The notes below the pieces were generated by a model. That model was not told the origin of the DNA. It ran no database searches and worked only from the letters and a program-made list of their open reading frames with translations. A program made the position numbers and the translations under genes. A DNA stretch of 41,406 nucleotides from CAUZFZ01 sp963579025. GTDB taxonomy: Bacteria; Planctomycetota; Planctomycetia; Planctomycetales; Planctomycetaceae. Location: the NCBI GenBank assembly GCA_963579025.1, contig CAUZFZ010000093.1, positions 1 to 41,406 of the forward strand. Direction: 5' to 3'. Positions 7,648 to 16,664 of this stretch are shown piece after piece; positions within the stretch are counted from its first letter, which is position 1; the number at the start of each line of letters is the position of its first letter.

Positions 7648-10122
7648 TCAATGCACGAACAGGAATTGCTTCGAGACGATCAGGCTCCAGAGCAGGTCTT
7701 CGTAGCCTTCCTGCGGAGTGGGAGCTTCTTTGAGGAACTCGGAGCTGAGGGCCACTTCAGCATCGGACGGCATCCGACAGAGTGCGGCCTGGTAAAGTTC
7801 CGTCACGGTTTCTTCGTGTGACTTCTTTTCCTTAAGCAGCCGGGCCACACGACCGTTCGCGTCCGCCAGTTTGCCGGTCAGGATGTCGCCGTTGACGATG
7901 TGCAAAGCCTGCGACAGGTTCTGATCGGGCGTGCGTTCACACTCACAGACGCTGGCTCGTTTCGGTTTGGCGAACGTGTTGAGAAAGTAGTTGGGGTATT
8001 CGGCGTCGGGCAGTTCAATCGCGCGAGTGCCCGGTGGCAGGTTTTTGAATTTCGTGGCTGACTCTGTGACTTGATCAATCGCATCAAGTAATGGCTCGGC
8101 CGCTAATCGCTTGACCATGTAGTGGCTGTAGAAACGGTGATCGCTGGCGTTCTGCTCGGTCGGTGTCGACGAGAGCTGATACAGCCGCGACACCATGATC
8201 GCTCGGATCAGTTGCTTCAGATTGAAGCCACTGTCAATAAAGTGCTGAGCCAGAGCATTCATCAACTGAGGATTGGTCGGCGGGTTCGTGGACCGTAGAT
8301 CGTCGACGGGATCGACCAGGCCTCGTCCCAGCAGATAACTCACGTAACGATTGACGATGCTCTTCGCGAAATAATCGTTGTCTGGTGACGAGAGCCATTC
8401 CGCCAGAGCGATGCGTCGGTCGAGCGGGTGATCCGTTGATTCGCCTTCCAGCGGGGTCGGCGACATCCGCTTGCCGGTCTTTGGATTCGACACTTCACCG
8501 GATGTCTTGACGATGACGACCGATTCGGAACCAAACAGTCCGAATTCCTCGCTGCGTTTTGTACCAACGCGAGAGAAGAACGCGGCGAATCCGTAGTAGT
8601 CATCCTGCCCGTATTTCTCAAACGGATGATGATGACACTTAGCACATTCCAACCGCACACCCAGGAACAGCTGCGCGGTGGCTTCAGTCAGCACAGTCGT
8701 GTTATTGAAAATGCGGAAGTAGTTGGCCGGCCCACTCGAATACACGGAGCCCTTGGCCGTCACGAGTTCGCTGACGAATTCGCTGAATGGCCGATTCACT
8801 CGGAAGGATTCCTTCATCCAGTTGTGCATGGCCCACATCGCCTGCTCAACACGGTTCCCGTTGCTGGTGTTACGGATCAGGTCCGACCACTTCAGCGTCC
8901 AGTACGCCGCATAGTTGTCGTTGTGGATGTCGCGCTCCGGATCGCCGGTCAGCCCCAGCAGTTCGTCGATCAGTTGCTCGCGTTTGTTGTCGGCAGTCGA
9001 ATCAACGAACGCCTGCGTCTGCTCGATCGTTGGCAGTGTTCCGGTCGCGTCCAGGAATGTGCGACGGACGAAAGTGGCGTCATCGCATAGAGGCGAGGGT
9101 TCAATGCCGAGGGCTCGAAACTTCTCGCTGGCCAGTTCGTCGACGAAATTGTTGTTCTGCCAGTCAGCCAGTTGGACGGTGTCCTGATAGGGCACAAGGA
9201 ACAGCGAAATCGCCGCCTGACCTTCGAATCGCACCATCACGGGAGACTGACCGGAATCGAGTGCCGAGACAAAACCGCTGTCCGTCACATCGAGCATGGC
9301 CGAGTCGACGGCGTCATACAGTGCCAGTGTGGTGACATCGCGCACGCTGCCATCGGCGTAGGTTGCTTCAACGCGAAGCTGCTGCGTGAGCCCCATCTGC
9401 CCGACCCGCTGATGCGGAAAGACTGACAGCCCGGTAACGACCGCCCGCTCTTTCGTTGGTCCGGGAGCGGCACATTTCAGCCAGGCAATCAGCGTCTCAT
9501 GTTCGACTGATCCCACGCCCAGCCGTTTACCCCCACCGTGCGGAATCTGCATGGTTGGCTTGAGCAGAAACAGACTCTGCTCGGGCTCGATCAGATTGAT
9601 ACGTCGCTGATGTCTGTCCCGGACGATCGCGTTTCGGTCGAGTGAGGGGTCGAATCCAAATACGGACAACTTGAATCCACCCTGGCCGTATTGTTGAGCG
9701 TGGCAGGCGCCCATGTTGCAGCCGGCTTTTGCGATCAACGGCTGAATATCCCGGATGAACTCGATCTGCGGCTGCTCCTCGATACCCGCGACCGTAACCG
9801 TAACTTCGACTGTGCCACCATCGGTCGTGACACGCACGAGTGTCTCGCCATTGGACACTGCGAGCAGATGACCCGTTGGATCAACTTCGACGACCTCAGG
9901 ATTCGCGCTTGCATACGTTGCGGTGCGCGTCAGATCAGCAGATCGATCGACGGACTGGCCGGATGGTGCCCCCTGAGACACAACGAGCTGTGCCCTCGCG
10001 AAGTTTCTGTCGAGCTTGACGACCTGCGGTGTCACAACCACAGGTGCATCGTCGGCCGTTGCGCGACTGATGAACAGAAGCAGCGGAAGAAGCGAAAGGG
10101 CGCGCACAAAGGGCGGTCGCAT
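7648..10122 (-). CDS. Secreted BIG2 / cytochrome-like / DUF1549 / DUF1553 protein
   Basis: An 824-residue planctomycete-type protein. ATG 10122 is chosen over 10191 because GGGAG lies 9 bases upstream and it begins a signal peptide (MRPPFVRALSLLPLLLFISR, cleavage near ATA-DD). An Ig-like BIG2 domain (about 25-115, ending VEVTVTVAG) precedes a cytochrome-c-like motif CNMGACH at 135-141, a CxxxCH spacing rather than the canonical CxxCH. A second Ig-like region follows, then DUF1549 with CAKCHHHPF, a true CxxCH, and a C-terminal DUF1553 (SSTPTEQNASDHRFYSHY, TPQEGYEDLLWSLIVSKQF). Such proteins are abundant in Planctomycetota and usually paired with a DUF1501 protein; no DUF1501 gene is present here and a PPC protein follows instead. 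A role in surface polymer processing is suspected but unproven. Confidence 0.92.
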   Translation of the reverse strand: MRPPFVRALSLLPLLLFISRATADDAPVVVTPQVVKLDRNFARAQLVVSQGAPSGQSVDRSADLTRTATYASANPEVVEVDPTGHLLAVSNGETLVRVTTDGGTVEVTVTVAGIEEQPQIEFIRDIQPLIAKAGCNMGACHAQQYGQGGFKLSVFGFDPSLDRNAIVRDRHQRRINLIEPEQSLFLLKPTMQIPHGGGKRLGVGSVEHETLIAWLKCAAPGPTKERAVVTGLSVFPHQRVGQMGLTQQLRVEATYADGSVRDVTTLALYDAVDSAMLDVTDSGFVSALDSGQSPVMVRFEGQAAISLFLVPYQDTVQLADWQNNNFVDELASEKFRALGIEPSPLCDDATFVRRTFLDATGTLPTIEQTQAFVDSTADNKREQLIDELLGLTGDPERDIHNDNYAAYWTLKWSDLIRNTSNGNRVEQAMWAMHNWMKESFRVNRPFSEFVSELVTAKGSVYSSGPANYFRIFNNTTVLTEATAQLFLGVRLECAKCHHHPFEKYGQDDYYGFAAFFSRVGTKRSEEFGLFGSESVVIVKTSGEVSNPKTGKRMSPTPLEGESTDHPLDRRIALAEWLSSPDNDYFAKSIVNRYVSYLLGRGLVDPVDDLRSTNPPTNPQLMNALAQHFIDSGFNLKQLIRAIMVSRLYQLSSTPTEQNASDHRFYSHYMVKRLAAEPLLDAIDQVTESATKFKNLPPGTRAIELPDAEYPNYFLNTFAKPKRASVCECERTPDQNLSQALHIVNGDILTGKLADANGRVARLLKEKKSHEETVTELYQAALCRMPSDAEVALSSEFLKEAPTPQEGYEDLLWSLIVSKQFLFVH

Positions 10123-10303
10123 CGCAGTAGCTCCCGGAAGGTGGGAATGTGGGGCGGGGGCAGGACGCAGTGGAGGGAGGGACGATGACAAAAATCATCG
10201 TTCCATATTATTCCCGTAACGGGGCTGAAACTCCAGTGCGGAAGCTTCCGAGCTCCACATCGAACGGCTCACGTCTCTGATGTGCGGCGCACGCTCTGGT
10301 CCC

Positions 10304-11056
10304 TTACTCATTCAGTATGTCGATGATTGCGGGGACGCCTTTCAATTCACAGAGTCGAACGACCTTCGTCACCATACCCAGCATCAGTCCCGGATGTCGG
10401 ATCACGTGGGCGAGCGCAGCGGCCTGTTCATCGATCTTGTGGATCTCGGATTCACGGTTGCCTTCGTCGAGCGGATGCAAACGCTCTGCAATGTGCCACG
10501 CGTGATCTCGTTCAGCTCGCATCGCGTAGTTGATGATTGCTTCGTCAGCCTTGCTGATTCGGTCGAGCAATGCCAGCCACGGCCAGACTTCAGCGAGCTG
10601 TTGCTGAACAGTCTCGACGTGTGTCGCGAGCAGGCCGTTAATCGCCTCAAAGTCAGACCGCAGAGGTTCCAGTTCCTCACCCCGAGCAATATCAGCCAGC
10701 GCGACGCCCAGGTCCAGATTGATGTGCGCGTTGCAGCCCAGCAACAGATGTTGCGTCACGATCGGCCACCAGCTCGACGCCGTGCGAAATGCGTACTGCC
10801 AGGAAGCGGTGACACGTCCACCATTACGAAAGCCATCAACTGCCTGCAGGTATCGATTGACGAAAACAACATCGAGTTTTTCCAGCCGATCCGGCTGTTC
10901 GAAACGTCCTTCGTTCAGCGCATCGCGAACCTGAACCGTCATTCCTCGATACAGGGCTGCAAAGTAGCCGATGCGGGACCTTGCAGAGCGAGCCCAGTCA
11001 AGGACGTCATCCAGAGCGACAATCGCCTCGTGGATGTTCTCGGCTTCTCGGGGCAT
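10304..11056 (-). CDS. DUF5995 family protein
   Basis: A mainly alpha-helical, soluble protein of about 250 residues. The diagnostic part is the central LLLGCNAHINLDLGVALADI, resembling the NAHIN-(Y/L)-DL signature of DUF5995, together with RIGYFAALYRGMT near the N-terminus and RHPGLMLGMVTKV near the C-terminus. The biochemical role of the family is not known. ATG 11056 is used; the frame extends to a GTG at 11101 (15 more residues) and neither start has a clear ribosome site. It lies downstream of clpC on the same strand, but a strong hairpin at 11144-11181 separates them, so it probably has its own promoter. Confidence 0.75.
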   Translation of the reverse strand: MPREAENIHEAIVALDDVLDWARSARSRIGYFAALYRGMTVQVRDALNEGRFEQPDRLEKLDVVFVNRYLQAVDGFRNGGRVTASWQYAFRTASSWWPIVTQHLLLGCNAHINLDLGVALADIARGEELEPLRSDFEAINGLLATHVETVQQQLAEVWPWLALLDRISKADEAIINYAMRAERDHAWHIAERLHPLDEGNRESEIHKIDEQAAALAHVIRHPGLMLGMVTKVVRLCELKGVPAIIDILNE

Positions 11057-11143
11057 ATGGCGAGTTCCATTGTTCGCGTGACCGAACCGTTCAAGGAACA
11101 CGCCGAATGTGTCTGGCGATCGGCCCGAACGGTCTTGCTAAAT

Positions 11144-11181
11144 GCGAATAGCCCCGTCCGATGCTGGACGAGGCTATTCGC
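11144..11181 (-). terminator. Hairpin downstream of clpC, probable terminator
   Basis: A long stem, GCGAATAGCC (11144-11153) with GGCTATTCGC (11172-11181), plus an inner CGTCC/GGACG arm around a 6-base loop. It begins about 30 bases after the clpC stop. The T-tract on the minus strand is short (ATTTAG), so termination is likely but might be partial. Confidence 0.75.
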
Positions 11182-11209
11182 GTTCTTGATCATCTAATTC
11201 GGTATCAGG

Positions 11210-13741
11210 TCAGTCTCCTTCGGCCGCCGCCAACTCTTCGGTTTCGGCACCGACCGTCACTGGTTCTTCCACCTCTTCGACGCGGTGCGAGCCTTCGAAG
11301 TCGAGCTGCTCCTGTTCACCAACCGTCTTCACGCGGACGAAAATGTGGTTCTTGCCTTCGAACGCTCCGCGAAGCAGTTCTTCGGACAGTGGATCCTCGA
11401 TCGACTGTTCGACCGAGCGACGCAGCGGACGGGCACCATAGTCGAGATCGCCGCCACGCTTGATGATGTACTCTTTCGCTTCGTCGGCCAGTTCGAGGGC
11501 GAGGCCACGTTCTGCCAGACGTTCGCGGACCTTGGCCAGCTCGATGTCGACGATCTCCTTCAGGTCTTCTTCGTTCAGTTTTCGGAATACGACGACCTCG
11601 TCCAGGCGACCCAGAAACTCCGGGCGGAAATCCTGTTCCAATGCACCCATAACGTCCTTCTTCATGCGATCGTACGTCGCTTCTTCCGTCCTCTGTCCGA
11701 AGCCGAATCCGCCGCCTGCAATCTGAGCGGCACCGGCATTTGTCGTCAGAATCAGAATGACATTCTTGAAGTCGACCTTACGGCCGAAGCTGTCTGTCAG
11801 GTGCCCTTCCTCCATGATCTGAAGCATCATGTTGAAGACGTCCGGATGGGCCTTTTCGACTTCATCGAGCAGAACCACGGCATAGGGACGACGACGAATA
11901 CGCTCGGTGAGCTGACCGCCTTCTTCAAAACCGACGTATCCCGGAGGGGCGCCAATCAGCCGGCTGACGTTGTGCTTCTCCATGTACTCGGACATGTCGA
12001 TCTGAATCAAAGCTTCTTCGTCGCCGAACATGAATTCGGCCAGCGTCTTGGCCAACAGCGTCTTACCGACTCCGGTCGGGCCAGCAAACAGGAAGCAGCC
12101 GGTCGGACGCTTGGGGTCCTTCAAACCACTGCGGCTGCGACGCACGGCTTTCGACACCTGCTTGATCGCCTCGTCCTGGCTGATCACGCGGTGATGCATC
12201 TCCTTTTCCATCTGCAGCAGTCGGACAGCGTCCTCGCTGGACAGACGCGTCAACGGAATTCCTGTCATCTTGGCGACGACTTCCGCGATCACTTCGGCAT
12301 CGACGACGCCTTCGTTTTCCTGACTCTTCTCACGCCACTCCTTCGTGAGCTGTTCCTTCTTCTTTTTCAGCTTGTCCGCCTGGTCACGCAGTGCGGCGGC
12401 CTTTTCAAAGTCCTGATTCGCGACCGCTTCTTCCTTTTGCTGATTCAGTCGCTCGGCTTCTTCTTCGAGTTCCTTGAGGTCCGGTGGACGCACCATGGAC
12501 TTCAGTCGGATGCGGGCTCCCGATTCATCAATGACATCAATGGCCTTGTCCGGGAGACAGCGACCGGTGATGTATCGTGAAGACAGCTCGACGGCCTTCT
12601 CCAACGCGTCGTCTGTGATCTGCACCTTGTGGTGCTGCTCGTATCGATCCCGCAGCCCTCTCAGGATGGCGACGGTTTCGATATCACTGGGAGGATCGAC
12701 CATGACCATCTGGAAGCGTCGCTCCAGCGCACCGTCCTTCTCGATGTACTTGCGGTATTCATCGAGCGTCGTGGCACCGATGCACTGAAGTTCTCCGCGG
12801 CTCAGGGCGGGCTTCAGAACGTTGGACGCATCGATTGCGCCTTCCGCTCCACCAGCTCCAACCAGCGTGTGCAGCTCGTCGATGAACAGGATCGTGTTGC
12901 GTGCGCGGCGGACTTCATTCATCACTGCTTTGATGCGTTCTTCGAACTGACCGCGGTACTTTGTGCCGGCGACCATCATGGCGAGGTCAAGAACGACGAT
13001 GCGCTTGTCACGCAGCAGTTCCGGAACATTGCCCTCAATGACCATCTGGGCAAAGCCCTCGACGATGGCGGTCTTTCCCACGCCCGCTTCGCCCAGCAGC
13101 ACCGGATTGTTCTTCTGACGTCGGCTGAGAATCTGCGTGACGCGTTCGATCTCGTCTTCGCGGCCAATGACGGGATCCAGCTTGCCCTGCTTGGCGAGTT
13201 CCGTCAGGTCGCGGCCAAAACTGTCCAGGGCCGGAGTCTTGCTCTTGGAGCCTTTGCCTCCTGCTGGCGAGGCAGCTCGTTCACCGCCTTCGCCCGACTC
13301 GACGCCGTGGCCGAGCAGGTTCAGGACTTCCTCGCGGACTTCTTCCAGCTTCAGACCGAGATTCATCAGTACCTGCGCGGCAACGCCTTCCTGCTCGCGG
13401 AGCAGACCCAGCAGCAGATGCTCGGTACCGACGTAGTTGTGATTGAGGTTGCGAGCCTCTTCCATCGCGTACTCAATGACTTTCTTGGCACGCGGTGTTT
13501 GCGGCAATTTGCCCATCGTGACCATGTCCGGTCCCGACTGCACGATTTTCTCGACTTCGTTGCGAATGCGTCGCAGGTCGACATCGAGGTTTTTCAACAC
13601 GTTTGCGGCAACGCCCGAGCCTTCTTTCACCAAGCCCAGCAGCACGTGCTCGGTGCCGATGTACTCGTGATTGAAACGTTGAGCTTCCTGATTCGCGAGC
13701 TGCATAACCTTGCGGGCTCGGTCGGTGAATCGCTCGTACAT
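11210..13741 (-). CDS. clpC: ATP-dependent Clp protease ATPase subunit ClpC
   Basis: An 843-residue AAA+ unfoldase that feeds substrates to ClpP. ATG 13741 (MYERFTDRARKVMQLA) is chosen over the longer frame because AGGAG sits at the right distance and the family begins here. Two Clp_N repeats occupy about 2-145 (HEYIGTEHVLLGLVKEG, HNYVGTEHLLLGLLREQ). The first ATPase domain has Walker A GEAGVGKT at 218-225 and Walker B VVLDLAMM/ILFIDELH. A UVR-type coiled coil (EEAVANQDFEKAAALRDQAD) marks ClpC rather than ClpA or ClpB. The second ATPase domain has GPTGVGKTLLAKTLAEFMFG and VVLLDEVEKAH. The C-terminus is acidic. The length is close to the family norm. It appears monocistronic: a hairpin follows it and about 1 kb without genes lies upstream. 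Confidence 0.98.
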   Translation of the reverse strand: MYERFTDRARKVMQLANQEAQRFNHEYIGTEHVLLGLVKEGSGVAANVLKNLDVDLRRIRNEVEKIVQSGPDMVTMGKLPQTPRAKKVIEYAMEEARNLNHNYVGTEHLLLGLLREQEGVAAQVLMNLGLKLEEVREEVLNLLGHGVESGEGGERAASPAGGKGSKSKTPALDSFGRDLTELAKQGKLDPVIGREDEIERVTQILSRRQKNNPVLLGEAGVGKTAIVEGFAQMVIEGNVPELLRDKRIVVLDLAMMVAGTKYRGQFEERIKAVMNEVRRARNTILFIDELHTLVGAGGAEGAIDASNVLKPALSRGELQCIGATTLDEYRKYIEKDGALERRFQMVMVDPPSDIETVAILRGLRDRYEQHHKVQITDDALEKAVELSSRYITGRCLPDKAIDVIDESGARIRLKSMVRPPDLKELEEEAERLNQQKEEAVANQDFEKAAALRDQADKLKKKKEQLTKEWREKSQENEGVVDAEVIAEVVAKMTGIPLTRLSSEDAVRLLQMEKEMHHRVISQDEAIKQVSKAVRRSRSGLKDPKRPTGCFLFAGPTGVGKTLLAKTLAEFMFGDEEALIQIDMSEYMEKHNVSRLIGAPPGYVGFEEGGQLTERIRRRPYAVVLLDEVEKAHPDVFNMMLQIMEEGHLTDSFGRKVDFKNVILILTTNAGAAQIAGGGFGFGQRTEEATYDRMKKDVMGALEQDFRPEFLGRLDEVVVFRKLNEEDLKEIVDIELAKVRERLAERGLALELADEAKEYIIKRGGDLDYGARPLRRSVEQSIEDPLSEELLRGAFEGKNHIFVRVKTVGEQEQLDFEGSHRVEEVEEPVTVGAETEELAAAEGD

Positions 13742-14809
13742 CCCGGTGTTCTCCTGTTGAATTCGATCAACCGGCACCAGTGCCGGCCGATTCCGTATTG
13801 CCGTCTGTATCAATTGTGGGTGGAGGCTCGTTACTTCGACATGCCAGCCGCGACGGGGCAACACACTTCTACGCTGCGAGGAAAAGAATCATCAATGCAA
13901 TCAATGGCTGAGTTGCGATTCCATGACAGGTGACAAAGCGCGTTCGTCCGCAAGAGAGCAACTGCCGGGAAGAATAAGTCACAGCATGCCCGATGCCGGG
14001 AATTTTCGATCCGTAAGGGAAATGACCCGACTGGACTCGGTTGGTCGGGAAGATTGGGACGAGAGAGTCGAGTGCTCTGTGCAACAGCGAGCGAGCTCAG
14101 ACGGCGATAGGATCAGTCGGAAGCCTGAAAAGTCCGTGTAACCGTCATAGCTTGCCAAACAGGATTCTAGTTCGCTTCCTGACATGCCACAACCTCGTCC
14201 TGAAATGACACAAGTCCTGTCACACCAGACTGATAAGCCTCAACAGACGTATTGCGCCAAGCGTCCTGACGAACCTGCCCGGTATTGAGAAGTGCGAAAC
14301 AGATGCGTGTTTTCTTCTGCGCAGCCGTACACAATGGAGTGCAGATTCTGTGACCAATAGATGCCCTGATACGTAATTGAGTGTGTGTAGTTTGGCAGAC
14401 GCAGTATAAGAACTCAAAGAGGGTAAGCTGCGGCGGCAGAGAAGATGTGGGGGTCTGCTCAACATCCGTCGAGATTTCGGACCCGTTGATCTGCGGTGGA
14501 TGCCAGGGATGTTTCCGAAAAAAGAGACAAGATTCGGTTTGTCGTCGGCTCGGCAGGGAATTCGTCCAACGACACTGTCACGGGCGTCGATGGAAATCAG
14601 TGCGGAATACGTCCGTGACACTCAGCGTGGGGCACGAGGCCCGGTAATCCCATCTTTCCACGGTTCCCGTGGCCCGGGTAACTTTGCCCTGTTGATCCGC
14701 AGGCGATCTCAAGTGTGTGGGTCAACCGAGCAGACGGACAGACTAAACGGGCCGCGGACATCGGTGTTCTGCCGATGCCGTTGATTCACTTTCCCGAGGG
14801 TCCCGACGC
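13742..14809. other. About 1 kb intergenic region between divergent clpC and the DUF1571 gene
   Basis: No convincing protein gene. Open frames here (for example 133 codons on the minus strand at 14220-14621) are Arg/Ser-rich with no domain and no ribosome site. The clpC-proximal side should hold the clpC promoter; I could not place -35/-10 boxes with confidence. The 120 bases before the DUF1571 gene show several nested stems, listed separately. Confidence 0.5.
14658..14777 (+). ncRNA. Candidate structured RNA leader of the DUF1571 gene
   Basis: Four helices can be drawn by eye: CCACGG/CCGTGG with a 3-base loop (14658-14672); a closing helix GGCCCG (14671-14676) with CGGGCC (14748-14753); inside it an 11-bp stem GTTGATCCGCA (14691-14701) with TGTGGGTCAAC (14716-14726), including two G-U pairs; and CATCGG/CCGATG (14759-14777). 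The first helix shares two bases with the closing helix, so they compete. The DUF1571 ribosome site follows about 15 bases later. This could be a cis-regulatory RNA, but GC-rich DNA gives chance stems, and I do not recognise a known riboswitch class. Confidence 0.35.
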
Positions 14810-15844
14810 ATGAGCAACAACTACCGATTCTCGATTCGGAGACTGTTGCGACGTGTGGCTTCGTGGCGCGTCCGCCGCGAACTCAGACGACGCCCAGGAC
14901 ACTTCACCGTCAAGGTCCGCAAACGCGGCCCGCGATTCCCGTGGCGACAGCTCATCGGTGCCAACATCGCCCTGCTCGTGCTGGCCGGGTCCGCTGCCCT
15001 GGGCTACGTCATGATGGACAACGCGACGGTGGGTACGAATACCCGTCCGCTTGCCCAGAAGGTCGAAAAGAACCGGCGACCCGCTCCGCCGCCACTCCCC
15101 GAAGATAAGGTAATGCAGGTTGACGGCCGCGTCGCCAAGCTGCTGCACATTGCCATGCTGCAGGAAGCACTCGTCCGACTCGACGGGATCAGCACCTACA
15201 CAGCGACGTTCGACAAACAGGAACGCATCAGCGGCGAATTGCTCGAATTGCAGACAATGTCGATGAAGATGCGGCACGAGCCTTTCAGCGTCTTCCTGAG
15301 TGTGGTTGATGGGCTGCACACTGGTCGGCAGATTCTTTACCCGGTGGCGCTGGGAGACCCGCGGCTGCTGGTGCAGTTGACGAAGTTCGGTGGCCGCCTG
15401 CCGGCACTGCGTCTGGTACCCACTTCGACGCTGGCCATGAACGAGTGCCGTTACCCGATCACAACCGCCGGCATCAAAGAGCTCACGATACGAGCTCTGG
15501 ATCTGCGGCAGCGCGAACTTGCTCATGGCCCGCTGGTAGTCACGACCATGCGTGACGACGCGACATTCGACGGGCGGCAGGCGTACGAATTCATCGTCGA
15601 GTATGCGAAGCCCGAACTTTCAAAGGCGGCTTATCGCAAGTGTCAAATCTGCATTGACCGAAAGCTGATGGTGCCCGTTCAAATCAGGAACTGGACCTTC
15701 GCCGAATTTGCTCCCGAGGCTGACCTCGACGACCTCGACGGCACCACACTGCTGGAGAACTACGCGTTTCGTGACGTCGACTTCGACGAGCACCTCGACG
15801 ATAGCGACTTCACCTGCGAAAACGAGACGTATGCGTTTCGGTAA
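14810..15844 (+). CDS. DUF1571 family protein, single-pass membrane anchored
   Basis: A 344-residue protein. A basic cytoplasmic N-terminus of about 45 residues, unusually Arg-rich (RRLLRRVASWRVRRELRRRP), precedes one transmembrane helix (about 48-68, LIGANIALLVLAGSAALGYV). A proline-rich linker (RRPAPPPLPEDK) leads into the DUF1571 domain (about 110-315): LDGISTYTATFDKQERISG, KMRHEPFSVFL and KCQICIDRKLMVPVQIRNW. The domain resembles lipoprotein-carrier-like beta folds and is found mainly in Planctomycetota; its role is unknown. ATG 14810 is supported by GAGGG upstream. It is divergent from clpC and convergent with the response regulator, with a palindromic repeat between their 3' ends. Confidence 0.88.
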   Translation: MSNNYRFSIRRLLRRVASWRVRRELRRRPGHFTVKVRKRGPRFPWRQLIGANIALLVLAGSAALGYVMMDNATVGTNTRPLAQKVEKNRRPAPPPLPEDKVMQVDGRVAKLLHIAMLQEALVRLDGISTYTATFDKQERISGELLELQTMSMKMRHEPFSVFLSVVDGLHTGRQILYPVALGDPRLLVQLTKFGGRLPALRLVPTSTLAMNECRYPITTAGIKELTIRALDLRQRELAHGPLVVTTMRDDATFDGRQAYEFIVEYAKPELSKAAYRKCQICIDRKLMVPVQIRNWTFAEFAPEADLDDLDGTTLLENYAFRDVDFDEHLDDSDFTCENETYAFR

Positions 15845-15861
15845 GTTCTTGAGACGCCCAC

Positions 15862-15930
15862 GTTTGTAGTAACCGCATTTATGCGGTTGTGCGGCCGGCA
15901 ACGAACCCGATAAATCGGGTGACTACGAAC
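15862..15930. repeat. REP-like palindromic element between convergent genes
   Basis: A compact 69-base element. Outer near-inverted ends are GTTTGTAGT and ACTACGAAC. Inside are two hairpins, AACCGCAT-tt-ATGCGGTT (15871-15888) and ACCCGAT-aa-ATCGGGT (15905-15920), with CGGCCGGC between them. I recall similar GTAGTAACCG-type elements as dispersed repeats in planctomycete genomes. It lies between the converging DUF1571 and response-regulator genes and may also act as a bidirectional terminator. Confidence 0.75.
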
Positions 15931-15938
15931 GACAAGCG

Positions 15939-16622
15939 CTACCCCTCGAATCGATACCCTGCACCATGCACGGTGCGGATAATCCGAGGCGATTTCGGGT
16001 CCCGCTCGATCCGCTTGCGCAACTGCGAAATGTGCTGGTCCAGTGTGCGGCTGTTGGGAAAGTAATCCTCGCCCCAGCAGTGGTTGAAGATCGCGTTTCG
16101 GTCGAGAACCTCACCCGCGCGCCGGTGGAACAGTTCAAGAATCCGCACATCGCGCAGGCTCAGTTCAATTCCCGTTTCACCGCGATAGGCTCGCAGTTCG
16201 GTCGGAACAACACGCAGGCCGGCCATCTCGAACGAACGTGGCGCTTCCGCGGCGTGGGACGCGTAACACCTTCGGGTAACCGCTCGGATCCTGGCCACAA
16301 CCTCGCGAACACCGAACGGCTTGACGATGAAGTCGTCAGCGCCCAGTTCAAACCCGACCACCTTGTCGATCTCTTCTGACTTCGCACTGATGAAGATGAT
16401 CGGAATGTCTGCGTCGGCCGCTCGGATCGCGCGACAAACGTCAAAGCCGCTTTGTCCGGGCATCATGATGTCGAGACAAACGAATTCGGGACGCGCAGAT
16501 CGAAAACTCTCCAGAGCGGCCTGTCCATCGGCGACCTGAGTCACTTCGTAGCCCTCAGTCGCAAGAACTTCCGCGAGTCCCTGCCGGGTCAGTTCATCGT
16601 CTTCGGCGAGAAGGACTTTCAT
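15939..16622 (-). CDS. OmpR/PhoB-family DNA-binding response regulator
   Basis: A 227-residue response regulator. The receiver domain (1-115) has the acidic pair (ED-D at 7-9), the phospho-acceptor D51 in VCLDIMMPG, the conserved Ser of ISAKS and the lysine of VKPFG. A winged-helix Trans_Reg_C domain follows (about 135-226) with the recognition-helix region NSRTLDQHISQLRKRIE and the terminal wing TVHGAGYRFEG. Phosphorylation by a sensor kinase should promote dimeric binding to direct repeats. No histidine kinase is present in the window, so it is an orphan here. It is last in the phoH-pgpH-ybeY-CNNM run, 42 bases after the transporter stop, so cotranscription is plausible. Confidence 0.95.
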   Translation of the reverse strand: MKVLLAEDDELTRQGLAEVLATEGYEVTQVADGQAALESFRSARPEFVCLDIMMPGQSGFDVCRAIRAADADIPIIFISAKSEEIDKVVGFELGADDFIVKPFGVREVVARIRAVTRRCYASHAAEAPRSFEMAGLRVVPTELRAYRGETGIELSLRDVRILELFHRRAGEVLDRNAIFNHCWGEDYFPNSRTLDQHISQLRKRIERDPKSPRIIRTVHGAGYRFEG

Positions 16623-16664
16623 ACGTGGCCCCTCGATTTAACCTGAGGACTCGTGACGTCGGAC

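Noticed and set aside
11285..13933. Long plus-strand open frames (431 and 434 codons) opposite clpC
   Set aside because: They are mirror frames of the high-GC3 clpC coding sequence and show no domains; clpC itself is unmistakable.
14220..14621. 133-codon minus-strand open frame in the clpC/DUF1571 intergenic region
   Set aside because: Arg/Ser/Leu-rich composition, no ribosome site, no recognisable domain, and no coding-like codon bias.
14658..14777. Cyclic-di-GMP (GEMM) or glnA-type riboswitch
   Set aside because: The leader has nested stems, but I could not match the conserved unpaired blocks of either class, so only a generic candidate RNA is reported.
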